34,578 nucleotides of DNA from Gammaproteobacteria bacterium (GCA_030429865.1 JAUIFX010000022.1:1-34578), one strand, 5' to 3'; counted from the first letter of the stretch, positions 16,971 through 25,573 are shown. Notes: generated from the letters alone by a model not told the origin. A program made the numbers and translations.

Positions 16971-18596
16971 ATGAACGACGCCGCCATCACGAACTACGAG
17001 CAGGCCCGCGCCGACTTCTCCTGGGATCCGCCGGCGCGCTTCAATTTCGCGCGCGACGTCATCGACAAGTGGGGCGAGGACGCCGCGCGCCTCGCGATCC
17101 GCTGGGTCGACGACGACGGCAACGAGAAGGAACTCAGCTACGCCGGCCTCGCCGAGCGCTCGCGCCGCTTCGCCAACGCGCTGGCCGCGGCCGGTGTGCA
17201 GCGCGGCGACACCGTGGTGCTGATGCTCGGGCGCAACCTCGAATGGTGGGAGATCCTCACCGCCTGCCTGCGTATGGGCGCGGTCGCTTCGCCCGGCACG
17301 ACCCAGCTCTCGCCCAAGGACATCGCCTACCGCATGAACGCGGCCAAGGCGACCTGCTTCATCACCGACCCGGCCAACGCGGCCAAGCTCGACCAGGTTG
17401 CCGGCGAGTGCCCGACCTTGAAGGCACGCATCCTGGTCGGCGGTGCGCGCGAGGGCTGGCTGTCCTACGACGCCATCACCGCGGCCGCCGACGATCGCTT
17501 CGAGGCCGCCGACACCGCGTTCGAGGAAGACGCGCTGTGCTATTTCACCTCGGGTACGACCGGCTACCCGAAGATGACCATCCACTGCCACGGCTACGGC
17601 CTCGCGCACCGCATCACCGGCAAGTACTGGCTCGACCTGAAGCCCGGCGACCTGCACTGGAACATTTCCGACACCGGCTGGGCGAAGGCCGCTTACTCGA
17701 GTTTCTTCGGCCCGTTCAACCAGGGCGCAACGCTGTTCGTGCACCATTCGCCGGTGTTCGATGCGAAGAAGTCGCTCGAGCTGCTCGCGCACTACCCGGT
17801 GACGACGTTGTGCGGCGCGCCGACCGTCTACCGCATGCTGGTGCTGGAGGACCTGTCGAGCTACACGTTCGCGACGCTGCGCCACTGTGTCGGCGCCGGC
17901 GAACCGCTCAACCCGGAAGTCATCGAGACCTGGAAGCGTGCCACCGGCATCACCATCCGCGACGGCTACGGCCAGACCGAGACCGTTCTCGTGTGCGGCA
18001 ACTTCCCGTTCCTCGAGCCGCGTTTCGGCTCGATGGGCAAGCCCATGCCGGGCATCGAGATGGCGATCATCGATCACGAGGGCAAGCCGCTCGGTCCGGA
18101 CGAAGAAGGTGACATCGCGATCAAGGTCAAGCCGACGCGCGCGCCCGGCCTGTTCATGGACTACCGCGGCGATCCGGAGCGCTACGCGGCCTGCTTCGTC
18201 GGCGACTGGTACATCACCGGCGATCGCGGCTACGTCGATACCGACGGCTACTTCTGGTTCGTCAGCCGCGCCGACGACGTGATCCTCTCGGCCGGCTACC
18301 GCATCGGTCCGTTCGAAGTCGAGAGCGCGCTCATCGAGCACCCGGCGGTGGCCGAGTCGGCGGTCGTCGAGAGTCCCGACGAGACGCGCGGCGCGGTGGT
18401 CAAGGCGTTCGTCGTGCTCGCGCGCGGCTTCGAACCGTCCGACGCGCTGGTCAAGGAGCTGCAGGAGCACGTCAAGAACGTGACCGCGCCGTACAAGTAC
18501 CCGCGCAAGATCGAATTCGTCGAAGGCCTGCCGAAGACGGTCAGCGGCAAGATCCGGCGCGTCGAGCTGCGCGCAAGGGAGAAGGGGCAAGGCTGA
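16971..18596 (+). CDS. AMP-dependent acyl-CoA synthetase (medium-chain/acetyl-CoA synthetase-like)
   Basis: This 541-residue adenylate-forming enzyme activates a carboxylic acid with ATP and CoA. Visible motifs: A3 P-loop YFTSGTTGYPKM, ISDTGWAKAAYSSFFGPF (the medium-chain synthetase signature), DGYGQTET (A5), GDWYITGDRGYVDTDGYFWFVSRADDV (A7-A8 hinge) and catalytic Lys527 in KTVSGKIRR (A10). The pattern and length fit the MACS group, which includes medium-chain fatty, benzoic and short-chain acids. It follows the acyl-CoA dehydrogenase by 25 bases with an AAGGGGAG ribosome-binding site ahead of ATG 16971, so the two are likely co-translated. No truncation or missing motif was seen. Confidence 0.93.
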   Translation: MNDAAITNYEQARADFSWDPPARFNFARDVIDKWGEDAARLAIRWVDDDGNEKELSYAGLAERSRRFANALAAAGVQRGDTVVLMLGRNLEWWEILTACLRMGAVASPGTTQLSPKDIAYRMNAAKATCFITDPANAAKLDQVAGECPTLKARILVGGAREGWLSYDAITAAADDRFEAADTAFEEDALCYFTSGTTGYPKMTIHCHGYGLAHRITGKYWLDLKPGDLHWNISDTGWAKAAYSSFFGPFNQGATLFVHHSPVFDAKKSLELLAHYPVTTLCGAPTVYRMLVLEDLSSYTFATLRHCVGAGEPLNPEVIETWKRATGITIRDGYGQTETVLVCGNFPFLEPRFGSMGKPMPGIEMAIIDHEGKPLGPDEEGDIAIKVKPTRAPGLFMDYRGDPERYAACFVGDWYITGDRGYVDTDGYFWFVSRADDVILSAGYRIGPFEVESALIEHPAVAESAVVESPDETRGAVVKAFVVLARGFEPSDALVKELQEHVKNVTAPYKYPRKIEFVEGLPKTVSGKIRRVELRAREKGQG

Positions 18597-18669
18597 TGAC
18601 GGCTGCGGTGCGCGGGATCTCGAAGGACGCCGCTTTGCCGGTAACCCGCCAGCGCACCGACAGCACGCG

Positions 18670-18705
18670 GCGTCTGACACTGTTGCCGCAAGAGTGTCAG
18701 ACACC
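18670..18705. repeat. Degenerate REP palindrome upstream of MFS transporter
   Basis: GCGTCTGACACTGTTGC and its near-inverse GCAAGAGTGTCAGACACC are separated by a single base and differ by two mismatches. It belongs to the same family as the palindromes at 26857, 33686 and 34335. Its right arm overlaps the GTG start of the transporter gene, and it could also fold as an mRNA hairpin between the synthetase and transporter genes. Confidence 0.75.
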
Positions 18706-20184
18706 GTCGACGCCAGGGGCGCCGTTGCCCCGACGCTTCCCGCCAGCGGCGCGCGGCGGCGCCTGCCCGCGGGTTTGAGTACCGCGCAGGCACACGACGG
18801 GCCGGACATCGACGCGCGTACGCGGCGCGCGACCATCGTCATGGTCATGCTGAACTCGGTCAGCACGGCGATGATGCTGACCGGGGTCAACGTCGCGCTG
18901 CCGGACGTCGCGCGCGACCTCGCGGTCGACGCCGTCGCGCTGTCGTGGATCCCGATGAGCTACCTGATGGCGAGCGCCGCTTTCACGCTCGCCTTCGGCC
19001 GGCTTGCCGACATGCACGGGCGCAAGCGTATCTACCTGCTGGGTACGGCCGGCGTCGTCGTCACTTCCGTCATCGCCGCGTGCGCGACGAGCGAAGCCGG
19101 GCTCATCGCCGGGCGCCTGCTGCAGGGCGTGTGCGCGGCCATGCTCTACGCGACGAACGTCGCGATCATCTCCTCCGTCTACCCGCCCTCGCAGCGCGGT
19201 ACGGCGATCGGCTACACCGTCTCGGCCATCTACCTCGGCCTCTCGGCCGGGCCGCTCGTCGCCGGCTGGCTGATCGAGGTGGCGAGCTGGCGCGCGACGT
19301 TCCTCATCCACCTGCCGCTCGCCGTGGTCGTGCTGTGGATCGGTCTCACGCGCCTGCCCTACGAGTGGCGCGCCGAGGAGCGCGGCAGTTTCGACGCCGG
19401 CGGTGCGGCGCTCTACGGCGTTGCCATCGTCATCCTGATGACCGGCGTCTCGCGCCTGCCGCAGGCGCCCGGCCTCGCCATGGTGGTGGCGGGGGCGGCC
19501 GGCATCTGGCTGTTCTTCCGCCACGAGCACCGCCATCCGCACCCGGTGTTCGACGTCGGCCTGTTCTATACCAACCGCGTGTTCCTGATGTCCTGCCTGG
19601 CCTCGCTCGTGATGTACACGACGACGTTCGCGAACGTCGTGCTGGTCAGCCTCTACCTGCAATACCTCAAGGGCGTCGATCCGAGCACCGCGGGCCTGGT
19701 GATGATGGCGCAGCCGGCGGTGATGACGCTCGTCTCGCCGTGGGCGGGGCGCCTCTCCGATCGCAGCGAGCCGCGCGTGATCGCCTCGCTCGGCATGCTG
19801 CTGACGGCGTTCGGCCTCGCGGGCTTCGTGTGGCTCGACGCGGCCTCGCCGCTGGGGGGCGCGGTCGCCTGTCTCGCCCTGACCGGCCTCGGCTTCAGCC
19901 TGTTCTCCTCGCCCAATGCCAACGCCATCATGGGCGCGGTGCCGCGCAGCGACTACGGCCGCGCGGCGAGCGCGATGTCGGTCATGCGCGTCATCGGGCA
20001 GATGAGCAGCATGGGGCTGGTCGCGCTGGTCTTCGCGCTGCTGCTCGGCCCGGTACAGATTACGCCCGAGGTCTATCCCACGCTGACCCGCGCGATCCAC
20101 GTGTGTTTCGCCGCCGGCGCCGTGCTCGCGCTCGGCGCCATCGTGCTCTCGCTCGCGCGCGGGCGCGTCCACGCAGCGGCCTGA
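18694..20184 (+). CDS. MFS transporter, DHA2-like (14 membrane segments)
   Basis: This is a major facilitator protein of up to 496 residues with about fourteen membrane segments, as in the DHA2 drug:proton antiporter group. Visible signatures are LSWIPMSYLMASAAFTLAFGRLADMHGRKRIYLLG (motif A, loop 2-3), the antiporter motif C region YLGLSAGPLVAGWL and RLSDRSEPR in the second half. The substrate is unknown; acids or organic compounds linked to the adjacent acyl-CoA genes are plausible. The start is uncertain. GTG 18694 lies inside a REP palindrome and codes for MSDTVD. TTG 18775 would remove that part. ATG 18841 falls at the beginning of the first membrane helix, probably too late. It lies 97 bases after the synthetase stop. 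Confidence 0.85.
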   Translation: MSDTVDARGAVAPTLPASGARRRLPAGLSTAQAHDGPDIDARTRRATIVMVMLNSVSTAMMLTGVNVALPDVARDLAVDAVALSWIPMSYLMASAAFTLAFGRLADMHGRKRIYLLGTAGVVVTSVIAACATSEAGLIAGRLLQGVCAAMLYATNVAIISSVYPPSQRGTAIGYTVSAIYLGLSAGPLVAGWLIEVASWRATFLIHLPLAVVVLWIGLTRLPYEWRAEERGSFDAGGAALYGVAIVILMTGVSRLPQAPGLAMVVAGAAGIWLFFRHEHRHPHPVFDVGLFYTNRVFLMSCLASLVMYTTTFANVVLVSLYLQYLKGVDPSTAGLVMMAQPAVMTLVSPWAGRLSDRSEPRVIASLGMLLTAFGLAGFVWLDAASPLGGAVACLALTGLGFSLFSSPNANAIMGAVPRSDYGRAASAMSVMRVIGQMSSMGLVALVFALLLGPVQITPEVYPTLTRAIHVCFAAGAVLALGAIVLSLARGRVHAAA

Positions 20185-20192
20185 GGCGCGCC

Positions 20193-21359
20193 GTGCGCGA
20201 GGTCCACGCCCGCATGTGGTGGCCGGTCTACGTGCCGGCGCTGCTGCTCGGCGTGCCGGCCCAGGCGTCGTTCGTGCTGCTGCCGCTGTACGTGCTCGAG
20301 CTCGGCGGCAGCCCGGCGGCCGCCGCCGCGGTGATCGGCTGGCGCGGGGTCGGCATGATGGTCATGGACATCCCGGCGGGCATGATTGCCGCGCGCTGGG
20401 GCGAGAAAACCGCGATGGTGCTGGCCGGCCTGCTCATCGGCCTCGCGTTTCTCGCCTATGCCGTCAATGACAGCATCGGCTGGTTCTACGTCATCGCGTT
20501 TCTCAACGGTGCCGGCTCGAGCACCTTCCTGCTCGGGCGCATGGCCTACGTCTCGGCCAACCTGTCGGGCGCCGAGCGCGGCCGCGTGATCGCGATGATC
20601 GCCGGCAGCCTGCGGCTCGCCGCGCTGCTCGGCCCGCTCGCCGGCGGGGCGCTCGCGCACGTCGTCGGCTACAGCACGACGTTCGCCGTCGCCGGCGCCA
20701 GCATCCTCGCCGGGCTCGCCTGCATCGCGTTCGTGGCCGAAGGCGGGCGCGGGCAGGGCCGGGCGCTGACCTGGCGCGGCATCGGCTCGCTCGCGCTCGA
20801 ACATCGGCGGGACTTCGCGACCTACGGCGTCGCCGCGATCAGCTTCATGCTGATGCGCGCCGCGCGCACCGTGCTGCTGCCGCTGGCCGGCGCGGCGCTC
20901 GGCCTCGATGCGCCGGCGGTCGGTTTCGTGGTGTCGGTCTCGGCGGCGGTCGACGTGGCCTTGTTCTACCCGGCGGGCATCGCCATGGATCGCTACGGGC
21001 GCCGCGCCACCGCGGTGCCGAGTTCGTGCCTGTTCGCGCTCGCGCTAGGCGCCATCGCGTTCGCCGACAGTTACCCGGCGCTGCTCGCCGTGGCGGTGCT
21101 GCTGGGTCTCGCCAACGGCTTGTCGACCGGCATCGTGATGACGCTCGGCACCGATCTCGCACCGCCCGAGAAGCGCGGTGAGTATCTCGGCCTGTGGCGC
21201 CTGCTGACCGACCTCGGCACGGCCACCGGGCCCATGGTGGTGAGCAGCGTCGTCGCGCTCGCGCCATTACCGCTGGCGGCGCTCGCCAGCGCCGGGCTCG
21301 GCGCGGCGGGTAGTTTCGTCGTGTATCGTTACGTGCGGGAGACGCTCGTCAGGCGTTGA
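20193..21359 (+). CDS. MFS transporter (12 membrane segments)
   Basis: This 388-residue membrane protein has about twelve hydrophobic segments and MFS signatures: VIGWRGVGMMVMDIPAGMIAARWGEKTAMVLAG in the first half, and YPAGIAMDRYGRRATAVPS plus APPEKRGEYLGLWRLLTD in the second. It is a secondary transporter, probably an effluxer, with unknown substrate. GTG 20193 is preceded by GAGG six bases upstream; ATG 20214 is an alternative that removes seven residues. It begins eight bases after the preceding MFS gene, so two different MFS carriers are produced from one transcript. The open frame extends far upstream in an overlapping frame, but that part is a shadow of the first transporter. Confidence 0.85.
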   Translation: MREVHARMWWPVYVPALLLGVPAQASFVLLPLYVLELGGSPAAAAAVIGWRGVGMMVMDIPAGMIAARWGEKTAMVLAGLLIGLAFLAYAVNDSIGWFYVIAFLNGAGSSTFLLGRMAYVSANLSGAERGRVIAMIAGSLRLAALLGPLAGGALAHVVGYSTTFAVAGASILAGLACIAFVAEGGRGQGRALTWRGIGSLALEHRRDFATYGVAAISFMLMRAARTVLLPLAGAALGLDAPAVGFVVSVSAAVDVALFYPAGIAMDRYGRRATAVPSSCLFALALGAIAFADSYPALLAVAVLLGLANGLSTGIVMTLGTDLAPPEKRGEYLGLWRLLTDLGTATGPMVVSSVVALAPLPLAALASAGLGAAGSFVVYRYVRETLVRR

Positions 21360-21445
21360 CCGGCTGCGCGCCGCGACCTCGACACGCGCTGCCTCGGTCG
21401 ACCGCGTGGCAGCGCCGCGCCACCCTGGGTCAACGAGGCCATGTC

Positions 21446-21859
21446 ATGTTCGAACACGTTCATCTCGATCACGTCGTCCTGCGCGCGCGCGACGCCGCCG
21501 CGCTGGTCGCGCACTACCGCCGCGTGCTCGGCGCCACCGTCGAGCGCGAACTCGACATCGGGCTCGTGCAGCTGCGTGCCGGCGACATCCTCATCGACAT
21601 CGTGGCGGCGGACTCCGAACTCGGGCGCCGCGGTGGGCCGCCGCCGGGACCCGGGCGCAACCTCGATCACTTCTGCCTGCGTGTCGACCCGTTCGACGAG
21701 ACGGCGATCCGCGCGCATCTCGCGGCCTGCGGCGTCGAGGGCTCGCCGACGGCCGAGGTCTACGGCGCGGAGGGTTTCGGGCCGTCGATCTACGTGCCCG
21801 ACGCGGAGGGCAACGTGATGGAGCTGAAGGGGCCGGCAGTGCGCGGCCTCGACGACTGA
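21446..21859 (+). CDS. VOC (glyoxalase/dioxygenase fold) family protein
   Basis: This 137-residue protein has two paired beta-alpha-beta-beta-beta modules of the vicinal oxygen chelate superfamily. Likely metal ligands are His9 (HLDHVVL), His75 (NLDHFCLRV) and Glu126 (NVMELKG), the usual spacing for glyoxalase-type enzymes. The reaction cannot be assigned; members include lactoylglutathione lyases, epimerases and dioxygenases. ATG 21446 has CGAGG eight bases upstream and starts immediately before the first conserved strand; the preceding in-frame start at 21356 adds Arg-rich sequence overlapping the MFS gene. It lies among acyl-CoA catabolism genes and may act on a CoA intermediate, for example as an epimerase. 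Confidence 0.85.
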   Translation: MFEHVHLDHVVLRARDAAALVAHYRRVLGATVERELDIGLVQLRAGDILIDIVAADSELGRRGGPPPGPGRNLDHFCLRVDPFDETAIRAHLAACGVEGSPTAEVYGAEGFGPSIYVPDAEGNVMELKGPAVRGLDD

Positions 21860-22015
21860 GCGCATCGCGACCACGCGGCGCGGTGTCCGATATCGCGCCA
21901 GGTACTGCGTGGCGCACATGATCCGGGCGTGCCGCCTGGTATATCGTGCCGCGCTGGCGCGCGACCCGGGGGTTCGCCGGCGCGCATGGCACATCAAGGA
22001 GCCTGGAACACGAGC

Positions 22016-23179
22016 ATGAGCATCAAGGGCAAGGCGTTCATCGCCGGCATCTACGAGCATCCCACGCGCAAGGCCGAGGGCATCTCCCTGCAGCAGCTGC
22101 ACGCCGAGGTCGCGCGCGGCGCGCTCGCCGACGCCGGCCTCGCGCTGGCCGACGTCGACGCCTACTTCTGCGCCGGTGACGCGCCGGGTCTGGGTGGTTT
22201 CTCGATGGCCGAGTACCTCGGCCTGAACGTGCGCCACACCGATACCACCGAGACCGGCGGCTCGTCCTACCTGATCCACGTCAGCCACGCGGCGCAGGCC
22301 ATCGCCGCGGGCAAGTGCAAGGTGGCGCTGATCACGCTCGCCGGCAAGCCGCGTACCGGCGGCGCACCACCGGGCCGCCCGCCGATGGCGGTGCAGCCGC
22401 CCGACCTGCCGTTCGAGGCGCCGTTCAAGCCGACCGTGCTCAACAACTACGCGATGTGCGCGCGGCGCCACATGCACGAATTCGGCACCACGTCCGAACA
22501 GCTCGCGTGGGTCAAGGTCGCCGCCTCGCAGCACGCGCAGCACAACCCGCATGCCATGCTGCGCGACGTGGTCACGGTCGAGGACGTGGTCAACTCGCCG
22601 GTCGTCGCCGATCCGCTGCACCGGCTCGACTGCTGCGTGGTGTCCGACGGCGGCGGTGCGCTGGTCGTCGTCGCGCCCGAAGTGGCCGCCTCGCTGGCGC
22701 GGCCGCAGGTGCGCGTGATCGGCGCGGGCGAGGCCATCAAGCACACCAACGGCGGCGATATCGACATCACCTACTCGGCCGGCGTGTGGTCGGCGGCGCG
22801 CGCGTTCGACGAAGCGGGCATCGCGCGCAGCGACATCAAGTACGCCTCCCTCTACGACAGCTTCACCATCACGGTGCTGATGCAGCTCGAGGACATCGGC
22901 TTCTGCGCCAAGGGCGAGGGCGGGCGCTTCGTCGCCGACGGCGGCCTCATCAGCGGGGTCGGCCGGCTGCCGTTCAATACAGACGGGGGCGGCCTGTGCA
23001 ACAACCACCCGGGCAACCGCGGCGGCATGACCAAGATACTCGAGGCGGTGCGCCAGCTGCGTGGCGAGGCGCATCCCGCGGTGCAGGTCGCCAACTGCGA
23101 TCTCGCGCTCGCCCACGGCACCGGCGGCTATCTCGGCACGCGCCACGGCAGCGCCACGCTCATCCTGGAGAGGGTCTGA
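22016..23179 (+). CDS. Thiolase-fold protein (SCP2-thiolase-like) lacking the nucleophilic Cys
   Basis: This 387-residue protein has the thiolase fold, but the segment that should read ACASGG reads TETGGSSYLIHV, placing Gly82 at the catalytic Cys position. YDSFT (Tyr280) replaces the usual HDCF region. NHPGNRGG (His331) and AHGTGG (His367) are kept. Proteins like this pair with a DUF35 partner. Known examples include Ltp2, a retro-aldolase in steroid side-chain breakdown that needs the DUF35 domain of ChsH2. The next gene, two bases downstream, is exactly a DUF35 protein. I infer a two-subunit acyl-CoA aldolase or acyltransferase-like complex rather than a classical thiolase. ATG 22016 lies 14 bases after AGGAG, a slightly long spacing; ATG 21986 would add ten residues. 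Confidence 0.87.
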   Translation: MSIKGKAFIAGIYEHPTRKAEGISLQQLHAEVARGALADAGLALADVDAYFCAGDAPGLGGFSMAEYLGLNVRHTDTTETGGSSYLIHVSHAAQAIAAGKCKVALITLAGKPRTGGAPPGRPPMAVQPPDLPFEAPFKPTVLNNYAMCARRHMHEFGTTSEQLAWVKVAASQHAQHNPHAMLRDVVTVEDVVNSPVVADPLHRLDCCVVSDGGGALVVVAPEVAASLARPQVRVIGAGEAIKHTNGGDIDITYSAGVWSAARAFDEAGIARSDIKYASLYDSFTITVLMQLEDIGFCAKGEGGRFVADGGLISGVGRLPFNTDGGGLCNNHPGNRGGMTKILEAVRQLRGEAHPAVQVANCDLALAHGTGGYLGTRHGSATLILERV

Positions 23180-23181
23180 AC

Positions 23182-23565
23182 ATGGCAGAGACGAACAAGG
23201 ACGCGCCGGTGGCCGATGCGGCGATGGCCCCGTACTGGGAAGCCGCGCGGGACGGGCGCCTGTTACTCAAGCATTGCCGCGCCTGCGAGCGCAGTTACTA
23301 CTACCCGCGCCCGTTGTGCCCGTTCTGCCTCGGTGAGGACACCGAGTGGCGCGAGGCCTCGGGCGCCGGCACGGTCTATTCGTGGAGCGTGGAACGGCGC
23401 GGCAAGCCGCCCTACATCATCGCCTTCGTCACGCTGGTCGAGGGGCCGACCATCCTGACCAACCTGGTCGACTGCGAACCCGAAGCGGTCGCGATCGGCC
23501 AGCACGTGACGCTCGCGTTCGAGACGCGCGAGGAGCAACCGGTGCCAGTGTTCCGGCTGGCCTGA
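23182..23565 (+). CDS. DUF35 OB-fold/zinc-ribbon acyl-CoA-associated protein
   Basis: This 127-residue protein has the DUF35 architecture. An N-terminal helix (MAPYWEAARDGRLLLKHC) leads to a rubredoxin-like zinc ribbon with Cys32, Cys35, Cys46 and Cys49 (CRAC...CPFC), then an OB fold (AGTVYSWSVERRGKPPYIIAFVTL, GQHVTLAFE). Such proteins bind to thiolase-fold partners, help deliver or position the acyl-CoA, and can be essential for activity, as in archaeal HMG-CoA synthase and the Ltp2-ChsH2 aldolase. The start codon lies two bases after the stop of the thiolase-like gene, and GGAGAGGG at the end of that gene is its ribosome-binding site. This strongly suggests equimolar complex formation. Confidence 0.92.
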   Translation: MAETNKDAPVADAAMAPYWEAARDGRLLLKHCRACERSYYYPRPLCPFCLGEDTEWREASGAGTVYSWSVERRGKPPYIIAFVTLVEGPTILTNLVDCEPEAVAIGQHVTLAFETREEQPVPVFRLA

Positions 23566-23577
23566 GCGCGCCGGAGC

Positions 23578-23600
23578 GTGGCGCGTGGAACGCGTGCCAC
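23578..23600 (+). terminator. Imperfect hairpin after the DUF35 gene
   Basis: GTGGCGCGT and ACGCGTGCCAC can pair over nine base pairs with a two-base bulge, starting 13 bases after the DUF35 stop. It lacks a T run and is only a possible terminator. Confidence 0.25.
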
Positions 23601-23709
23601 GTCAGCATTCATCCCCCGATTGGTGGATGTCGTCGGGCGCGCGGCGCGTCATTCTCCTTCCCGCAAGCGGGCGGATCGGCCGCCCGTCGACCGGTCGGAG
23701 GAGAGACCC

Positions 23710-24210
23710 ATGACCCATCGTCGCGAACGCTTCGCACGTTTCCCGCTAACTGGCGGCATCCTCGTGTTGACCTTGTCCGTCAGCGGCTGTGCCGACGGCC
23801 GTTTCACCAAGAGTGACATGGGCAACATCCTCGGCGGCGCCCTCGGCGGTTTCGTCGGGTCGCAGTTCGGCAGCGGCTCGGGGCAGTTGCTCGGCACCGC
23901 CCTCGGGACCATGGGCGGCTGGTACCTCGGTGGCTGGCTCGGCGGCAAGCTCGACGAGCGCGACGAACAGTTGCTGCGCGACGCCGCCCGGCGTGCGCTC
24001 GACGGCAGCGGTGATGCGGCGTGGGCCAATCCCGACAGCGGCAACTCCGGTAGCGTGCAGGTAGCCTCCCGCTACGAGGAGGACGGCAACCCCTGCGCGA
24101 TGCTGCACTACACCGTTGACGTGGGCGGCAGCGCCGAGAATGCGCGCCAGTCGAGCTGTCGGCTCGCCGGCAGCGACGACTGGGAGTTCGGCGCATTCGA
24201 GACGATCTGA
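23710..24210 (+). CDS. Glycine-zipper lipoprotein (17-kDa surface antigen-like)
   Basis: This 166-residue protein has a lipoprotein signal peptide with lipobox VSGC (lipidated Cys27) and is therefore predicted to be membrane-anchored in the envelope. Residues about 35-85 form a glycine-zipper segment (GNILGGALGGFVGSQFGSGSG, then GTALGTMGGWYLGGWLGG), as in Rickettsia 17-kDa antigen and related outer-membrane lipoproteins. The C-terminal half (about 110-165) is a beta-rich domain with two cysteines (NPCAML, SSCRLAG). The function is structural or unknown. ATG 23710 is preceded by GGAGGAGA. The protease gene follows by ten bases, so the two are probably co-expressed. Confidence 0.87.
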   Translation: MTHRRERFARFPLTGGILVLTLSVSGCADGRFTKSDMGNILGGALGGFVGSQFGSGSGQLLGTALGTMGGWYLGGWLGGKLDERDEQLLRDAARRALDGSGDAAWANPDSGNSGSVQVASRYEEDGNPCAMLHYTVDVGGSAENARQSSCRLAGSDDWEFGAFETI

Positions 24211-24220
24211 GGGGGGCGCG

Positions 24221-25573
24221 GTGAGACGCCGGAGACGACCCGAGGGCGGCTGGACGGTGGGGCGGACCGTCGCTGCCCCTCGCCGTACGGCTGCCGCCGT
24301 GCTCGGTCTCGCGCTGCTCTTCGCCGGCGTCGATGCGGGCGCTGTCTTCACGGTCAACCACCAGCGCATCGTCGGGCGTCTCGATCGTGCGACGGCACTG
24401 ATTCGCGAGGCAGAGCAGCAGGCCGGCGCCCGCGACTGGGCGGCGGCCCTGGCGCGCTGGCAGGCAGCGCGCCTCGTTCTGAACGAGGCGCGTAGCGATT
24501 ACCTCCACGGCAGGCTCTACCTCGTCGAAAGCAAGATTCTCTCGGCAATGGCCTGGGCCGGGATCCTGCAGCGCGAGTACGCCGCCGCCGGGCATCACTA
24601 CGAACAGGCCATTCTCACGATCAAGCGCGGCTATGATGCTCACCGCGCGGCGCTCGCGCGCAACGCGCGCGCCTACGAGACCTTCACGAACCTGCTCACC
24701 ATCGGCGCGTACGCCTACGCGAGCTACGAAACCACGCGCTACGCCGCGACCGTGGGCACGACGGCGCCCTACATGCAACCGCCGAGCTGGGTCGACATCC
24801 CGGAGCCGGAACTCGAGCTGCCGGGCGTACTGGTCTACGAATCGGACCTCGATCGCAACGCGTTCCGCATCCCCATCATTCCGGATCACGGCCCCCTGAG
24901 ACGGGTGGGGCGGGTGGATATTGCTGGTACGTCGCACTGTACCGGGTCACTGGTCGGTCGGCGCCTCGTGCTGACCAACGCCCACTGCGTCGTCGATGGC
25001 CGCACAAGGCGTGGACACGCGCCGCACGAGTTGAGCTTTCGCCTCGAGAAGGTGCGCTACGAGATCCCGTTGCCAGTCGTCGCCTACTACACGGAACTCG
25101 GGCGCGACACGGGCGACGATACGCTCTACGGCGGCAAGGAGGGGCGCGGGCGCTTTGCGACCGACTGGGCGATCCTCGTGGTCGACCTGCCGCCCGGGGT
25201 CGAACTCGGCTATCTCGGTATCGAAGCCGGGATGAACGCCGGGAACTTCGATTTGCATGATGGCGAGATCATCATCCCCGGCTACTCCGCCGACCTGAAT
25301 CGCGGCGGGACCTTTATCACCGCTGATGTCGGGTGCTCGATCACCGCGGTCGCCGCGGACGGCACGCTACAACATGACTGCGACGGCTACGGCGGGTCCT
25401 CGGGTTCGCCCATCATCTCCATGTTCGCCAATGCCTGGCGAGTGGTGGGATTGCACGCGTGTGGGGACGTTGCAATGAGCTCCCAGTACAGCGGCCGCGA
25501 GCGTGCTGGCTGCGGCTTGACCATCAACCGCGTCGCACCGCACATCGCGCGGCTGCGCGAGGAGTATCCTTAG
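24221..25573 (+). CDS. Exported trypsin-like serine protease with N-terminal helical region
   Basis: This 450-residue protein starts at GTG 24221, directly after a GGGGGG ribosome-binding tract and ten bases after the lipoprotein stop. An Arg-rich start leads to a hydrophobic signal/anchor (about 24-40). Residues about 45-170 are alpha-helical and resemble TPR-type repeats (AARDWAAALARWQAARLVLNEA; REYAAAGHHYEQAI). The C-terminal chymotrypsin-fold domain holds the triad: His255 in LTNAHCVV, Asp315 in FATDWAIL and Ser394 in GYGGSSGSP. Cys pairs around the His and Ser loops fit a periplasmic enzyme. The substrate is unknown. The helical part may recruit substrates or partners. The family resembles secreted V8/trypsin-like proteases rather than DegP, as no PDZ domain is present. 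Confidence 0.85.
   Translation: MRRRRRPEGGWTVGRTVAAPRRTAAAVLGLALLFAGVDAGAVFTVNHQRIVGRLDRATALIREAEQQAGARDWAAALARWQAARLVLNEARSDYLHGRLYLVESKILSAMAWAGILQREYAAAGHHYEQAILTIKRGYDAHRAALARNARAYETFTNLLTIGAYAYASYETTRYAATVGTTAPYMQPPSWVDIPEPELELPGVLVYESDLDRNAFRIPIIPDHGPLRRVGRVDIAGTSHCTGSLVGRRLVLTNAHCVVDGRTRRGHAPHELSFRLEKVRYEIPLPVVAYYTELGRDTGDDTLYGGKEGRGRFATDWAILVVDLPPGVELGYLGIEAGMNAGNFDLHDGEIIIPGYSADLNRGGTFITADVGCSITAVAADGTLQHDCDGYGGSSGSPIISMFANAWRVVGLHACGDVAMSSQYSGRERAGCGLTINRVAPHIARLREEYP

Noticed and set aside
18596-18778. 60-codon open frame overlapping the synthetase stop (ATGA)
   Set aside because: The translation has no hydrophobic or domain pattern and runs through the REP palindrome into the transporter leader in another frame.
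22016-23179. Classical acetyl-CoA acetyltransferase
   Set aside because: The nucleophilic cysteine is replaced by glycine, and a DUF35 partner is adjacent, which argues for a different reaction.
13519-23565. One single operon covering all acyl-CoA genes
   Set aside because: Gaps of 80-156 bases, a REP palindrome at 18670 and possible internal promoters suggest several transcription units; only tight pairs such as 15146/16971, 18694/20193 and 22016/23182 are supported.
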